Origin: Friedmanniella luteola
GTDB taxonomy: Bacteria > Actinomycetota > Actinomycetes > Propionibacteriales > Propionibacteriaceae
Direction: 5' to 3'
DNA: 64,000 nucleotides
Assembly: GCF_900105065.1 (NCBI RefSeq)
Contig: NZ_LT629749.1
Span: 186,001-250,000 of the forward strand
The notes beneath the pieces were generated by a model. That model did not search any database. It was not told where the DNA came from and saw only the letters and a program-made list of their open reading frames with translations. The position numbers were made by a program, and so were the translations under genes. Shown piece after piece: positions 43,363-51,619 of this stretch (positions are counted from its first letter, which is position 1; the number at the start of each line of letters is the position of its first letter).

Positions 43363-44876
43363 CGTCGGTGCTGGACGGGCCGAGAATCACCGCGGACATG
43401 GCGCGCGAGCTCGCGCTGTCGCAGAAGGTCTGCATCCGACCGCTCCTCCGCCGCGTCCACGACCGCGCCACCGACAGCGAGGCCGTCGTCGCCCTGCCGT
43501 GCGGGTCGACCCGGGAGGCGGTCTGCCCGCCCTGCGCCCACAAGGCTCGGGTGCTGCGGATGCAGCAGTGCCAGGAAGGCTGGCACCGCACCGACGAACC
43601 CGAGCGGCAGCCGACCGAGCAGCTCAACGAGGACCAGCCCGACGCCGAGGACCAGGGCGACGACGACACCGACCGGAGGGTCCGCTCGACGCGTCGTCGC
43701 CAGGATGCCCCGGACCTGCCACGGGTGCCACAGGAGGACCGCACCATCGGCCGAGTGTTCGCCACCCCGGACGGTCGCGCGTACCGGCCCAGTATGTTCC
43801 TCACTCTGACCATGCCGTCCTACGGTGCCGTCACCTCGAGCGGGGTTCCGGCTGACCCAGCGCAGTACAACTACCGGCGGCAGGCGCTCGACGCGTTGCA
43901 CTTCGCCCGGCTGGTCGACCGGTTCTGGCAGAACCTCCGCCGTGCGGCCGGCTACAAGGTGCAGTACTTCGGCGCCGTCGAACCGCAACGCCGGCTCGTC
44001 CCCCACCTGCACGCCGCGATCCGCGGTGCGATCCCTCGGGCCACGATCCGGCAGGTGGTCGCGGCGACCTACCTGCAGCTGTGGTGGCCCCTATTCGACC
44101 GGCCCGTCTACGTCCACCGGACACCGGTGTGGGACGGCGAGTCCTACGTCGACGTCGACACCGGCGAAGTCCTGCCCACCTGGGACCAGGCCCTCGACCG
44201 GCTCGCCGCCGACCCGGACGGGCGGCCGGCGCACGTGATGCGATTCGGCCGTCAGGTCGACATGGCCGGCATCATCGCCCCGTCGCCCGACGCTGATCGG
44301 GCTGTTCGCTACCTCACGAAGTACCTGACCAAAGCGGTCGCCGATACCCACACCGATCCTGACGGCGAGCCGGACCCGGCTCTTGAGGCGCATGTCGACC
44401 GGCTGCATACCGAGCTGCGTTACCTGCCCTGCTCCGAACGCTGCGCCAACTGGCTGCGCTACGGAATCCAACCCGACGCCGCCGGTCCTGGTCTGCAGCC
44501 CGGACGATGCTCGTCGAAGGCGCACGACCGCGAGCACCTCGGCCTCGGCGGACGCCGCGTCCTCGTCTCCCGCCAGTGGTCCGGGAAACGGCTGTCCGAG
44601 CACAAGGCCGACCGGGCCACCGTCGTCCGCGAAGCACTCCTGGCCGCGGGTGTCGTCGCCCCGGAGACCGAACGGCTCGCCGCCACCGTCACCCTGCCGG
44701 ATGGGTCTCCGCGGTTCGTCTGGACCGACACTCGCCCGGATGCCCGGACCTATGCGCGTGTGCTCTTGCAGTCGGTGGCCGAGCGCGCTGCGTGGCGTGC
44801 TCAGTACGAGGCGGCGAAGGCTGCCAAACCTGTGGACAGTGGTCCGGCAACGCTGCCTCCTGCTGACCCTGGCTGA
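43359..44876 (+). CDS. repSA: RepSA-type rolling-circle replication initiator
   Basis: A 505-aa initiator that would nick the excised circle at its origin. The HUH motif is VPHLHAAIRG (His216, His218), with a Tyr-rich candidate nicking helix in AVRYLTKYLTKAV near residue 320. N-terminal Cys48 and the CPPC (56-59) pair may bind zinc, and CSERC lies in the C-terminal half. An Asp/Glu-rich disordered stretch (about 78-110) follows the zinc region. Overlaps the translocase by ATGA. Rep in pSAM2-like AICEs is essential for excised replication and transfer. A long inverted repeat directly downstream is a possible origin or terminator. Confidence 0.85.
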   Translation: MTSVLDGPRITADMARELALSQKVCIRPLLRRVHDRATDSEAVVALPCGSTREAVCPPCAHKARVLRMQQCQEGWHRTDEPERQPTEQLNEDQPDAEDQGDDDTDRRVRSTRRRQDAPDLPRVPQEDRTIGRVFATPDGRAYRPSMFLTLTMPSYGAVTSSGVPADPAQYNYRRQALDALHFARLVDRFWQNLRRAAGYKVQYFGAVEPQRRLVPHLHAAIRGAIPRATIRQVVAATYLQLWWPLFDRPVYVHRTPVWDGESYVDVDTGEVLPTWDQALDRLAADPDGRPAHVMRFGRQVDMAGIIAPSPDADRAVRYLTKYLTKAVADTHTDPDGEPDPALEAHVDRLHTELRYLPCSERCANWLRYGIQPDAAGPGLQPGRCSSKAHDREHLGLGGRRVLVSRQWSGKRLSEHKADRATVVREALLAAGVVAPETERLAATVTLPDGSPRFVWTDTRPDARTYARVLLQSVAERAAWRAQYEAAKAAKPVDSGPATLPPADPG

Positions 44877-44916
44877 GCGACCACTCTGCTCGGGGTCCCC
44901 GATGGCCGCCGATCTT

Positions 44917-44999
44917 CTGGTCTCCGGTCCGGCCGTCAAGGGTGAGCGCAGCGAATCCACAGGACCCGGAGGGCCCTTGACGACCGGACCGGAGACCAG
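44917..44999. repeat. 26-bp inverted repeat downstream of rep
   Basis: The arm at 44917-44942 (begins CTGGTCTCCGGTCCGG) is the reverse complement of 44974-44999 with one mismatch; the loop is 31 bases. Outer segments CGGGGTCCCCGA (44891-44902) and TCGGGGAGCCCG (45011-45022) extend the symmetry imperfectly. The rest of 44877-45070 is non-coding. Confidence 0.75.
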
Positions 45000-45070
45000 A
45001 CCATCCCCTGTCGGGGAGCCCGAACCCCAACTCTGAAGTCTCCCCATCCCTGTAGCGAGAGGAACTTGTC

Positions 45071-45292
45071 ATGGTCGACGTCCAGGTGCCGCGTGAAGAG
45101 CAGCAGCTGTTGCTGAGGGTCGAGGAGGCAGCGGCCCGGCTGGGGATCGGCCGGTCGCTGATGTACCGGCTGGTGCTGTCGGGGGAGGTGGAGTCGGTCC
45201 ACGTGGGCCGACTGCGTCGGATCCCGGCCGAGTGCCTGGCGGAGCACGTCGCCCGGCTCCGGGCTGGCGTCCGGTCGGCGGAGGTCGAGTAG
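45071..45292 (+). CDS. xis: Excisionase-like helix-turn-helix protein (Xis)
   Basis: A 73-aa MerR/excisionase-type DNA-binding protein: LLLRVEEAAARLGIGRSLMYRLVLSGEVESVHVGRLRRIPAECLAEHV, the classic winged HTH of AICE recombination directionality factors. Starts at ATG 45071 after AGAGGAAC and ends 2 bp before the integrase GTG. Together with Int it would excise the element. Confidence 0.88.
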   Translation: MVDVQVPREEQQLLLRVEEAAARLGIGRSLMYRLVLSGEVESVHVGRLRRIPAECLAEHVARLRAGVRSAEVE

Positions 45293-45294
45293 CC

Positions 45295-46524
45295 GTGACC
45301 AGGTCGCGGAACCCGAACCGGGCGTCGACGGTGTACGAGGGCGCCGACGGCTACTGGCACGGCCGGGTGACGGTCGGCACCACCGACGACGGGTCCCCGG
45401 ATCGTCGGCACGTGATGGGGAAGACGAAGGGTGTGGTGGTCGGGAAGGTCCGTGCGCTGGAGAAGAACCGGGACCGGGGGCAGGTGTCGAGGGCGGGTCA
45501 GCGGTGGACGGTGGAGTCGTGGTTGGAGCACTGGTTGGAGCACATCGCGGCGCCGGCTCTGAGGCCGACGAGTTTGGCGGCGTACCGGACGGCGGTGCGG
45601 AAGCACCTGGTGCCGGGGGTCGGGAAGCACCGGTTGGACCGGTTGGAGCCGGAGCACTTGGAGCGGCTGTACCGCCAGCTGGTGAGCGACGGTGCGAAGC
45701 CGGCCACGGCGCACCAGGTGCACCGGACGATGCGGACGGCGCTGGGGGAGGCGCACCGGCGGGGGCACGTGGGCCGGAACGTGGCGGCGTTGGCGAAGCC
45801 GCCCCGGGTGCAGGTGGAGGAGGTCGAGCCGTACAACGTGGAGGAGGTCCGGGCGATCCTGGCGGCCGCGGCGCAGGGGCCGAACCATGCGCGGTGGGCG
45901 ATCGCCTTGGCGCTGGGTCTGCGCCAGGGGGAGGTGCTGGGGCTGCGGTGGTCGGATGTGGACCTCGAGCGGGGGTTGTTGTGGGTGCGGAAGTCGCGGG
46001 TCCGGCCGATCTACGAGCACGGCTGCGGCGGCGGCTGTGGGAAGTTCGCGGGCTGGTGCCCGGAGCGGGTGCTGGTGAACGGTGAGGACGGGGACACGAA
46101 GTCGCGGGCGGGTCGTCGGGTGGTGGGGTTGCCGGGGCCGTTGGCGCAGATGTTGGTGGAGCAGCGGGCGCAGCAGGCGGTGGACCGGGAGCGGGCGCGG
46201 CAGCTGTGGCGGGAGTCGGGCTGGATGTTCACGACGGTGACGGGGGAGCCGTTGAACCCGAACTCGGACTACCACCGGTGGAAGGCGCTGCTGCGGACGG
46301 CGGGCGTGCGGAACGGCCGGCTGCATGATGCGCGGCACACGGCGGCGACGGTTCTGCTGGTCCTGGGGGTGCCGGAGCGGACGGTGATGGGGATCATGGG
46401 CTGGTCGAGCACGGCGATGGCGGCCCGGTATCAGCACGTGACCGACCCGATCCGGCGGACGGTCGCTGACCAGGTCGGCGGGCTGTTGTGGGCGGGCCAG
46501 GAGGGCTCGGATGGCCGCAAGTGA
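45295..46524 (+). CDS. int: Tyrosine-family site-specific integrase
   Basis: A 409-aa integrase for recombination at tRNA-Ser. SAM-like core-binding region (about 70-165) followed by the catalytic domain: Arg210 in LGLRQGEVLGLRW, His344-x-x-Arg347 in LHDARHTAA, Trp370 in the position of the third catalytic His, and Tyr379 in ARYQHV. A Cys-rich insert HGCGGGCGKFAGWC (residues 242-255) sits between the catalytic boxes and may bind zinc; it recurs in AICE integrases. GTG start at 45295, 2 bp after xis. The stop lies 75 bp before attR, and the arm-type repeat begins within the stop codon. Confidence 0.93.
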   Translation: MTRSRNPNRASTVYEGADGYWHGRVTVGTTDDGSPDRRHVMGKTKGVVVGKVRALEKNRDRGQVSRAGQRWTVESWLEHWLEHIAAPALRPTSLAAYRTAVRKHLVPGVGKHRLDRLEPEHLERLYRQLVSDGAKPATAHQVHRTMRTALGEAHRRGHVGRNVAALAKPPRVQVEEVEPYNVEEVRAILAAAAQGPNHARWAIALALGLRQGEVLGLRWSDVDLERGLLWVRKSRVRPIYEHGCGGGCGKFAGWCPERVLVNGEDGDTKSRAGRRVVGLPGPLAQMLVEQRAQQAVDRERARQLWRESGWMFTTVTGEPLNPNSDYHRWKALLRTAGVRNGRLHDARHTAATVLLVLGVPERTVMGIMGWSSTAMAARYQHVTDPIRRTVADQVGGLLWAGQEGSDGRK

Positions 46525-46540
46525 GACTAGAACTGAGACT
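46522..46540. repeat. Arm-type integrase/Xis site candidate, right
   Basis: Two direct TGAGACT copies 12 bp apart (46522 and 46534), 60 bp inside attR and overlapping the integrase stop. Mirrors the pair inside attL. Confidence 0.45.
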
Positions 46541-46599
46541 AGGAGCGGCTCTCGGGCCGTCTGGCGGCCGGCCCCGACGTGGGCCGGCTTCGCGTTTCC

Positions 46600-46668
46600 C
46601 CTGGTGAACTGGCGGAGGATACGAGATTCGAACTCGTGAGGGCTTTCACACCCAACCCGCTTTCCAAG
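46600..46668. repeat. attR: 69-bp direct repeat inside the intact tRNA-Ser gene
   Basis: Identical to 28991-29059. Here the repeat continues into GCGAGCGCC and the rest of the tRNA, so this is the end where the element restores the 3' half of the gene. Confidence 0.92.
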
Positions 46669-46699
46669 CGAGCGCCATAGGCCTCTAGGCGAATCCTCC
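46610..46699 (-). tRNA. tRNA-Ser (anticodon GGA)
   Basis: Minus strand, 90 nt including encoded CCA. Acceptor GGAGGAT pairs with ATCCTCC, discriminator G, then CCA (46610-46612). The anticodon loop is TTGGAAA (anticodon GGA), the variable arm is long as in class II tRNAs, and the T-loop is TTCGAAT. The 3' half from the anticodon loop on is supplied by the AICE att core. Confidence 0.95.
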
Positions 46700-46807
46700 G
46701 CGCGGAACCTTACCTGCTCGCCCCGGGGCGGGACCAAATCGGCCGGCGGCCCGGCGCTCGGCGCCCGCAGGACTGGAGCGGTCAGCGGGATCCCGTATGC
46801 TCATCTG

Positions 46808-46897
46808 CGGTCCCCCGCGCGGCGACACCTCACCCAACTCCCCCAGGGCTTGACGGCAGCAAGGGTAAGTGGGCTCTATCGGGTGCGCGGGGGGCTC
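46808..46897 (+). ncRNA. ffs: Small SRP RNA (4.5S, ffs)
   Basis: Matches the bacterial signal-recognition-particle RNA: outer stem CCCCCGCGC (46812-46820) with GCGCGGGGG (46885-46893), and the conserved apical region GGCTTGACGGCAGCAAGGGTAAG followed by GGGCTCT. The SRP domain IV pattern (GCAGC and GGTAA) is recognisable, although the apical part is short and slightly divergent. Location between tRNA-Ser and dnaX is the usual actinobacterial arrangement. Ends are approximate. Confidence 0.85.
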
Positions 46898-46939
46898 TTC
46901 CGTCTCCGGGTGCCCCTTCTTCGGGAGGCGGCAGAGCGC

Positions 46940-47563
46940 TCAGGCCAGCCGGTGCGCGGCGAGGATCCGGTCCAGCTCCGCCCGGCCGCCGTCGCGGGCG
47001 AAGAGCTCCGCGTGGATCCCCAGCCCCGCCGCCGCCTCCACGTTGGCCGCCGTGTCGTCCAGGAACAAGGCTTCTCCGGGAGCCAGGCCGAGGGCCTCCA
47101 GGACGTGGGTGAAGTAGGCCGGGTCGGGCTTGGCGAGGCCGATCTCGCAGGAGTAGAAGTGCGCGTCGAACACCTCGTCGTAGGGCAGGTTCTCGTGCAT
47201 CCACGCCGCCCTCGGCGCGTTCTGGTTGGTGGTGAGGGCCAGCACCAGCCCGCGGCCGCGCAGGGCCCGGACCCCCTCCACGACGTCGGCGTGCAGCTCG
47301 ATGTTGTGCCACGCGTCGATCACGTCGGCAGGCTCCAGGTCGACGTCGTGCCGGTCCAGGACGCGGGTGAGGGAGTGCTCCAGGTCCGTCTCGCCGGTCA
47401 TCGTCCCCGGCCCCTCAGCCTTGGCGATCTCATCGAGCAGGCGCGGGTGCCGCGACACCTCCGCGTGCCCCACGGTCTGGGCGACGTCGTCCCGCCAGGC
47501 GGGAGCGGTGAACTGCAGGACGCCGTCGGCGTCCACGAGGACGGCACGGAGAGGGGAAGCCAT
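46940..47563 (-). CDS. HAD-superfamily hydrolase
   Basis: A 207-aa haloacid-dehalogenase-type phosphatase. Motif I is VLVDADGVL (Asp nucleophile; the second Asp is replaced by Ala-Asp spacing DADG), motif II LALTTNQN, motif III Lys in GLAKPDPAYF, motif IV LFLDDTAANVEAA. The helical cap between motifs I and II is of subfamily IA type. Substrate unknown. It is monocistronic and ends near the SRP RNA. Confidence 0.85.
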   Translation of the reverse strand: MASPLRAVLVDADGVLQFTAPAWRDDVAQTVGHAEVSRHPRLLDEIAKAEGPGTMTGETDLEHSLTRVLDRHDVDLEPADVIDAWHNIELHADVVEGVRALRGRGLVLALTTNQNAPRAAWMHENLPYDEVFDAHFYSCEIGLAKPDPAYFTHVLEALGLAPGEALFLDDTAANVEAAAGLGIHAELFARDGGRAELDRILAAHRLA

Positions 47564-47678
47564 GCCGTCAATTCTCCCCGGCGGCTCCTGCGGATCCGCC
47601 GCGCCCGTCCCGCGCCGGCGTGGGGGCGCGCGAGCCCACCCGCGGATCGGCCGCCGTCCGGGCGCCTGCGCCGCCTGC

Positions 47679-48506
47679 TCAGGCGGCTGCCGGGCGGAGC
47701 CGGGCCAGCAGCCCCATGGCGTCGTAGGGCGCGCGCACCTTGATGTCGTTGTCGCAGTAGAAGAAGACGTCCTGGCCCTGCGCCAACCAGCCGCGCGCCC
47801 GGGCGGCCCAGGCGTCCAGGGCCTCGTCGTCGTAGCCGCTCGCGTACAGCTCGTCGTGCCCGTGCAGCCGGACGTAGGTGAAGTCCGTCGTCAGCTCCTC
47901 GATGATCGGCCACTTCCCGGGGTTGTCGGCGATCACCAGCCCGACGTCGTGCCGGCGGAGCAGGGCGTAGAAGGCCGGGTCGCGGAACGTCTCGTGGCGC
48001 ACCTCGACGGTGTGCCGGATCCGGTGGTCCGGGTCGGTCGTGGTCGTCAGCGCCTGGTCCTCGGGGACCCGGGCGTCGTGCCGGGCGGCCAGCGCCGCCG
48101 CCTCGCCGGTGGTGCGCGGGAGCAGGTCGAAGAAGGTCGCCATCCGTCCGGCGTCGAAGCCGAGCGTCGGCGGCAGCTGCCACAGGCAGGGGCCCAGCCG
48201 CCGGCCCAGGGCCAGCACGCCCGAGGCGTAGAAGTTGGCGAGCGGGACGTCGACGTCGCCCAGCTTCTTCAGGTGGGTGATGAACCGGGGCCCCTTGACG
48301 GCGAAGACGAAGTCCTCGGGCACGGCGGCCGCCCAGGCCTGGAAGCTCGTCCGGCGCTGGCGGGAGTAGAAGGTGCCGTTGATCTCGAGGCTGTTCATCC
48401 GTTCGGCGACGTGGGCCAGCTCGCGCCGCTGCGGCAGCCCGGGCGGGTAGAAGGTGCCGCGCCAGGGCTTGTAGGTCCAGCCCGAGATGCCGATGCGGAC
48501 GTCCAC
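47679..48506 (-). CDS. DUF72-family TIM-barrel protein
   Basis: A 275-aa protein of the conserved DUF72 (YecE) family. Signature blocks: RIGISGWTYKPWRGTFYPPGLPQRRELAHVAERMNSLEINGTFY at the start, FVFAVKGPRFITHLKKLGD, LGPCLWQLPPTLGF, VEVRHETF and YVRLHGHDELY. The family adopts a TIM barrel and its biochemical role is unresolved. GTG at 48506 starts exactly at the conserved region; an ATG 36 bp upstream (48542) is an alternative. Confidence 0.87.
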   Translation of the reverse strand: MDVRIGISGWTYKPWRGTFYPPGLPQRRELAHVAERMNSLEINGTFYSRQRRTSFQAWAAAVPEDFVFAVKGPRFITHLKKLGDVDVPLANFYASGVLALGRRLGPCLWQLPPTLGFDAGRMATFFDLLPRTTGEAAALAARHDARVPEDQALTTTTDPDHRIRHTVEVRHETFRDPAFYALLRRHDVGLVIADNPGKWPIIEELTTDFTYVRLHGHDELYASGYDDEALDAWAARARGWLAQGQDVFFYCDNDIKVRAPYDAMGLLARLRPAAA

Positions 48507-48655
48507 CCGGCCATTCTCGGGTGGGACCTCAGTCCCGGGCACGCGGGTCGTCCGACCCTGTCGCGGCGGGGCCCGGGATCCCTAGCGTGGGGGGACGCAG
48601 CCGCGTCGGGGGACCAGCAGCCGGGTGACCGGCGACCCCTGAGGTAGGAACCACC

Positions 48656-48874
48656 GTGAACGCAGGCCGAGCCGTCGCCCTGATGATCGCCGTCGACGCC
48701 CGTCGCGCGCCCGCACCCGTCCGGACGACGCCGGTGCCGGTGCTCACCCGGGACCGGGCCCACCGGCTGGCGGCCGCCCTCGCGGCGCCGGCCGTCGAGC
48801 CGCAGCTGCGCCCGGCCCGGCGTCGCGACCGCCGGCCCGCCGTCCCGGCGCTGGAGCCCGGCCTCCCCGGCTGA
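48656..48874 (+). CDS. Possible small basic protein
   Basis: A 72-codon frame from GTG at 48656 with GAGGTAGGAACCACC before it. The product (starts VNAGRAVALMIAVDARRAP) is Arg/Pro/Ala-rich and matches nothing known to me. The ribosome site is the only support, so it could be a chance frame in high-GC DNA. Confidence 0.3.
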   Translation: MNAGRAVALMIAVDARRAPAPVRTTPVPVLTRDRAHRLAAALAAPAVEPQLRPARRRDRRPAVPALEPGLPG

Positions 48875-48928
48875 GCCCGGCGGTCCACGCGGCGCCCGCT
48901 GTCAGTGCGGGGGCATAGGCTTCGCGGC

Positions 48929-51163
48929 GTGGAGGAAGCGCTGCTCGAGGACGTCGAGCACAGCCAGGACGAGGCGCTCTTCGGCGGGCCGGCCCCGTCG
49001 GACGACGGCCCGGACACGGCTGCCCCGCTGGCCCTGTACCGCCGCTACCGGCCCGACACCTTCGCCGACGTCATCGGCCAGGAGCACGTCACCGCACCGC
49101 TGCAGCGGGCCCTGACGAACAACCGGGTCAACCACGCCTACCTGTTCTCCGGTCCGCGCGGCTGCGGCAAGACCACCTCCGCGCGGATCCTGGCGCGCTG
49201 CCTGAACTGCGAGCAGGGCCCGCGCGCCGAGCCGTGCGGCACCTGCCGGTCCTGCCGGGACCTGGCCCGCGGTGCGGCCGGCAGCATCGACGTGATCGAG
49301 ATCGACGCGGCCAGCCACGGCGGGGTGGACGACGCCCGCGACCTGCGCGAGCGGGCGTTCTTCGCCCCGGTGCAGAGCCGCTACAAGATCTACATCATCG
49401 ACGAGGCGCACATGGTGACGCCGCAGGGCTTCAACGCCCTGCTCAAGCTCGTCGAGGAGCCGCCGCCGCACGTCAAGTTCATCTTCGCCACCACCGAGCC
49501 CGACAAGGTGATCGGCACCATCCGCTCCCGCACCCACCACTACCCCTTCCGGCTGGTGCCGCCCAAGGTGCTCACCGACTACCTGGGCAAGCTGTGCGCC
49601 GCCGAGGGGATCGCCGTCGAGGCGGCGGTGCTGCCGCTGGTGGTCCGCGCCGGGGCCGGCTCCGTCCGCGACTCCCTCTCCGTCCTCGACCAGCTGCTCG
49701 GCGGCGCCGAGCAGTCGGGGGTCGGCTACCGGCACGCCACCGCGCTGCTGGGCTACACCCCCGACTCCCTGCTCGACGAGTTCGTCGACGCCTTCGCCGC
49801 CGGGGACGCGGGCGGCGTCTTCTCCTGCGTCGACAAGGTGATCGAGGTGGGCCAGGACCCGCGCCGCTTCGCCGAGGACCTGCTCCGCCGGCTGCGCGAC
49901 CTGGTCATCGTCGCCGCGGTGCCCGACGCGCTGCGCTCCGGCCTCGTGGAGGTGGCCCCCGACCAGGCCGAGCGGCTGTCGTCCCAGGCCGCAGCGCTCG
50001 GCTCGGGAGAGCTGACCCGCGCCGCCGAGGTGATCGCCGCCGGGCTGACCGACATGCGGGGCACCACGGCGCCGCGGCTGCACCTGGAGCTGATGTGCGC
50101 CCGGGTGCTGCTGCCCGGCGCCGACGTCGACGGCCGGGGGCTGCACGCGCGGCTCGACCGGATCGAGCGCCGGCTCGGCGTCAGCGGCCCGGCGGGCGAG
50201 GCGCCCGTGCAGCACGCGCCGACCAACCCGGCCCCGGTCCGTCCCGCGGCTCCGGCTCCCAGCCCGGCCCCGGCCCCAGCGCCGCCCGCCGAGCCCACCA
50301 CGGCCGCCGCTCCCACGCCCGCGCCCACCCCGACCGGGCAGCCCGCCCAGTCCGCCGCATCCCACCAGTCCACCCAGCCCGACCAGTCCGCCGAGCCCGA
50401 CCCTTCCGCCGAGACGGGCCGCCCGGCGCCCGAGCCCGTGGAGCCGCCGGCCACGCTCGCCGACGCCGCCCCGACCGACCTGCGCGGCCCGGCGGGCGGC
50501 GACTCCGACGACACCGCCCTCGGCGCTCCCACCCCGCCGGCCCCGACGACGGGCGCGGCCGGTGGCACCCAGCTCACCGTCACCGACGTCCGCCGGCTGT
50601 GGCCCGAGGTCCTCGAGGAGGTCAAGGGCAAGCGTCGCTTCACCTGGATCCTGCTCAGCCAGAACGCCCAGGTGCACGAGCTCCGCAACGGGGTGATGGT
50701 GCTGGCCATGGCCAACGTCGGGGCCCGGGACAGCTTCTCGCGCGGGGGCAGCGAGGACGTCCTCCGGGAGGCGCTCGTCGTCGTCCTCGGCGCCGACTTC
50801 AAGATCGAGACGCTGGTGGAGGGCGGTCCCAGCGCGCCGCCCCCGGTCAGCCGGCCCGCCCCGGTCGACCAGCAGGCGGCCGCGTCCTGGGACGCCCCGG
50901 CGCCGGCGCCCGCGACCCCGGCAGCCAGCCCCGAACCCGAGCCGCCGGCCGCCGAGTCGGCCCGGTCGGAGAGCCGCGAGCAGCTGCGCCAGCAGATCCG
51001 CCCCACCCGCCAGGGTCCGGCCGCGACCGGCACCGACGACGAGCGCGACGCGGCCGCCACCCGCAACGACAGCGACCTCGAGGAGTCCGCGGAGTCGCAC
51101 ACCGAGCTGCTGGCCCGTCACCTCGGCGCGGAGATCATCGCCGAGGAGACCGAACGCGCATAG
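48929..51163 (+). CDS. dnaX: DNA polymerase III gamma/tau subunit
   Basis: Clamp-loader ATPase, 744 aa from the GTG at 48929. AAA+ core (about 35-270) with Walker A GPRGCGKT (75-82), zinc-binding cysteines 94, 103, 106 and 109, YIIDEAHM (Walker B), and the SRC-like region. Then domain III (to about 390), a long Pro/Ala/Thr-rich disordered linker (about 420-560), a tau-type C-terminal domain (DVRRLWPEVLEEVKGKRRFTWILL) and an acidic tail. The frame also opens 24 bp earlier (48905). It heads the dnaX-ybaB-recR unit next to the SRP RNA, a widely conserved actinobacterial order. Confidence 0.96.
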   Translation: MEEALLEDVEHSQDEALFGGPAPSDDGPDTAAPLALYRRYRPDTFADVIGQEHVTAPLQRALTNNRVNHAYLFSGPRGCGKTTSARILARCLNCEQGPRAEPCGTCRSCRDLARGAAGSIDVIEIDAASHGGVDDARDLRERAFFAPVQSRYKIYIIDEAHMVTPQGFNALLKLVEEPPPHVKFIFATTEPDKVIGTIRSRTHHYPFRLVPPKVLTDYLGKLCAAEGIAVEAAVLPLVVRAGAGSVRDSLSVLDQLLGGAEQSGVGYRHATALLGYTPDSLLDEFVDAFAAGDAGGVFSCVDKVIEVGQDPRRFAEDLLRRLRDLVIVAAVPDALRSGLVEVAPDQAERLSSQAAALGSGELTRAAEVIAAGLTDMRGTTAPRLHLELMCARVLLPGADVDGRGLHARLDRIERRLGVSGPAGEAPVQHAPTNPAPVRPAAPAPSPAPAPAPPAEPTTAAAPTPAPTPTGQPAQSAASHQSTQPDQSAEPDPSAETGRPAPEPVEPPATLADAAPTDLRGPAGGDSDDTALGAPTPPAPTTGAAGGTQLTVTDVRRLWPEVLEEVKGKRRFTWILLSQNAQVHELRNGVMVLAMANVGARDSFSRGGSEDVLREALVVVLGADFKIETLVEGGPSAPPPVSRPAPVDQQAAASWDAPAPAPATPAASPEPEPPAAESARSESREQLRQQIRPTRQGPAATGTDDERDAAATRNDSDLEESAESHTELLARHLGAEIIAEETERA

Positions 51164-51241
51164 GCTGGCCCGACGATCGGGGGCAACCCTGGGCTGAGGC
51201 CGCCGTGTCCGCGGCCGGCCCACGAGACGAGGAGCACGACG

Positions 51242-51559
51242 ATGATCCCCGAAGGCGACATGTCCGGCCTGCTGGCCCAGGCGCAGGCGATGCAGCAGCA
51301 GCTGCTCGACGCCCAGCGCGAGCTGGCCGAGGCCACCGTCGAGGGCTCCGCGGGCGGCGACGTCGTGACCGCGACCGTCTCCGGGGCCGGCGAGCTGCTC
51401 GGCCTGGTCATCAAGCCGGAGGCCGTCGACCCGGAGGACACCGAGACGCTGGCCGACCTGGTGCTGGCCGCGGTCCGCGACGCCACCGGCAAGTCCCAGG
51501 CGCTCGCCGCGGCCAAGCTCGGACCGCTGACCGGCGGCATGGGCGGCCTGGGCTTCTGA
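51242..51559 (+). CDS. ybaB: YbaB/EbfC nucleoid-associated protein
   Basis: A 105-aa DNA-binding protein of the YbaB/EbfC family. N-terminal helix [29 protein letters not shown], then the beta core [45 protein letters not shown], and a Gly/Met-rich end. It lies between dnaX and recR, as in most bacteria, with an AGGAGCACGACG ribosome site at its start. Probably co-transcribed with both. Confidence 0.95.
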   Translation: MIPEGDMSGLLAQAQAMQQQLLDAQRELAEATVEGSAGGDVVTATVSGAGELLGLVIKPEAVDPEDTETLADLVLAAVRDATGKSQALAAAKLGPLTGGMGGLGF

Positions 51560-51619
51560 GCCTCCCGGGGCCGACCGGCCCCCGAGGATGAGCACGACAC
51601 GCAGGGACGAGGAGCACGG

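Larger units (their letters stand above)
28991..46668. mobile_element. Actinobacterial integrative and conjugative element (AICE) in tRNA-Ser(GGA)
   Basis: A 17.7-kb element between 69-bp direct repeats that carry the 3' part of tRNA-Ser(GGA). The conjugation and maintenance core matches pSAM2-type AICEs: Pra-like activator, small membrane protein, FtsK/TraB-type DNA translocase, RepSA-type HUH initiator, Xis, tyrosine integrase, with integrase next to the attachment site. The left 12 kb is cargo: HEPN-like protein, Avs-like STAND nuclease with accessory protein, a broken gene and an XRE-CutA-glyoxalase operon. The cargo from 29.5 to 39 kb is visibly lower in GC than both the AICE core and the chromosome, so it was probably acquired separately. 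Transfer would be as double-stranded DNA by TraB. Confidence 0.9.
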
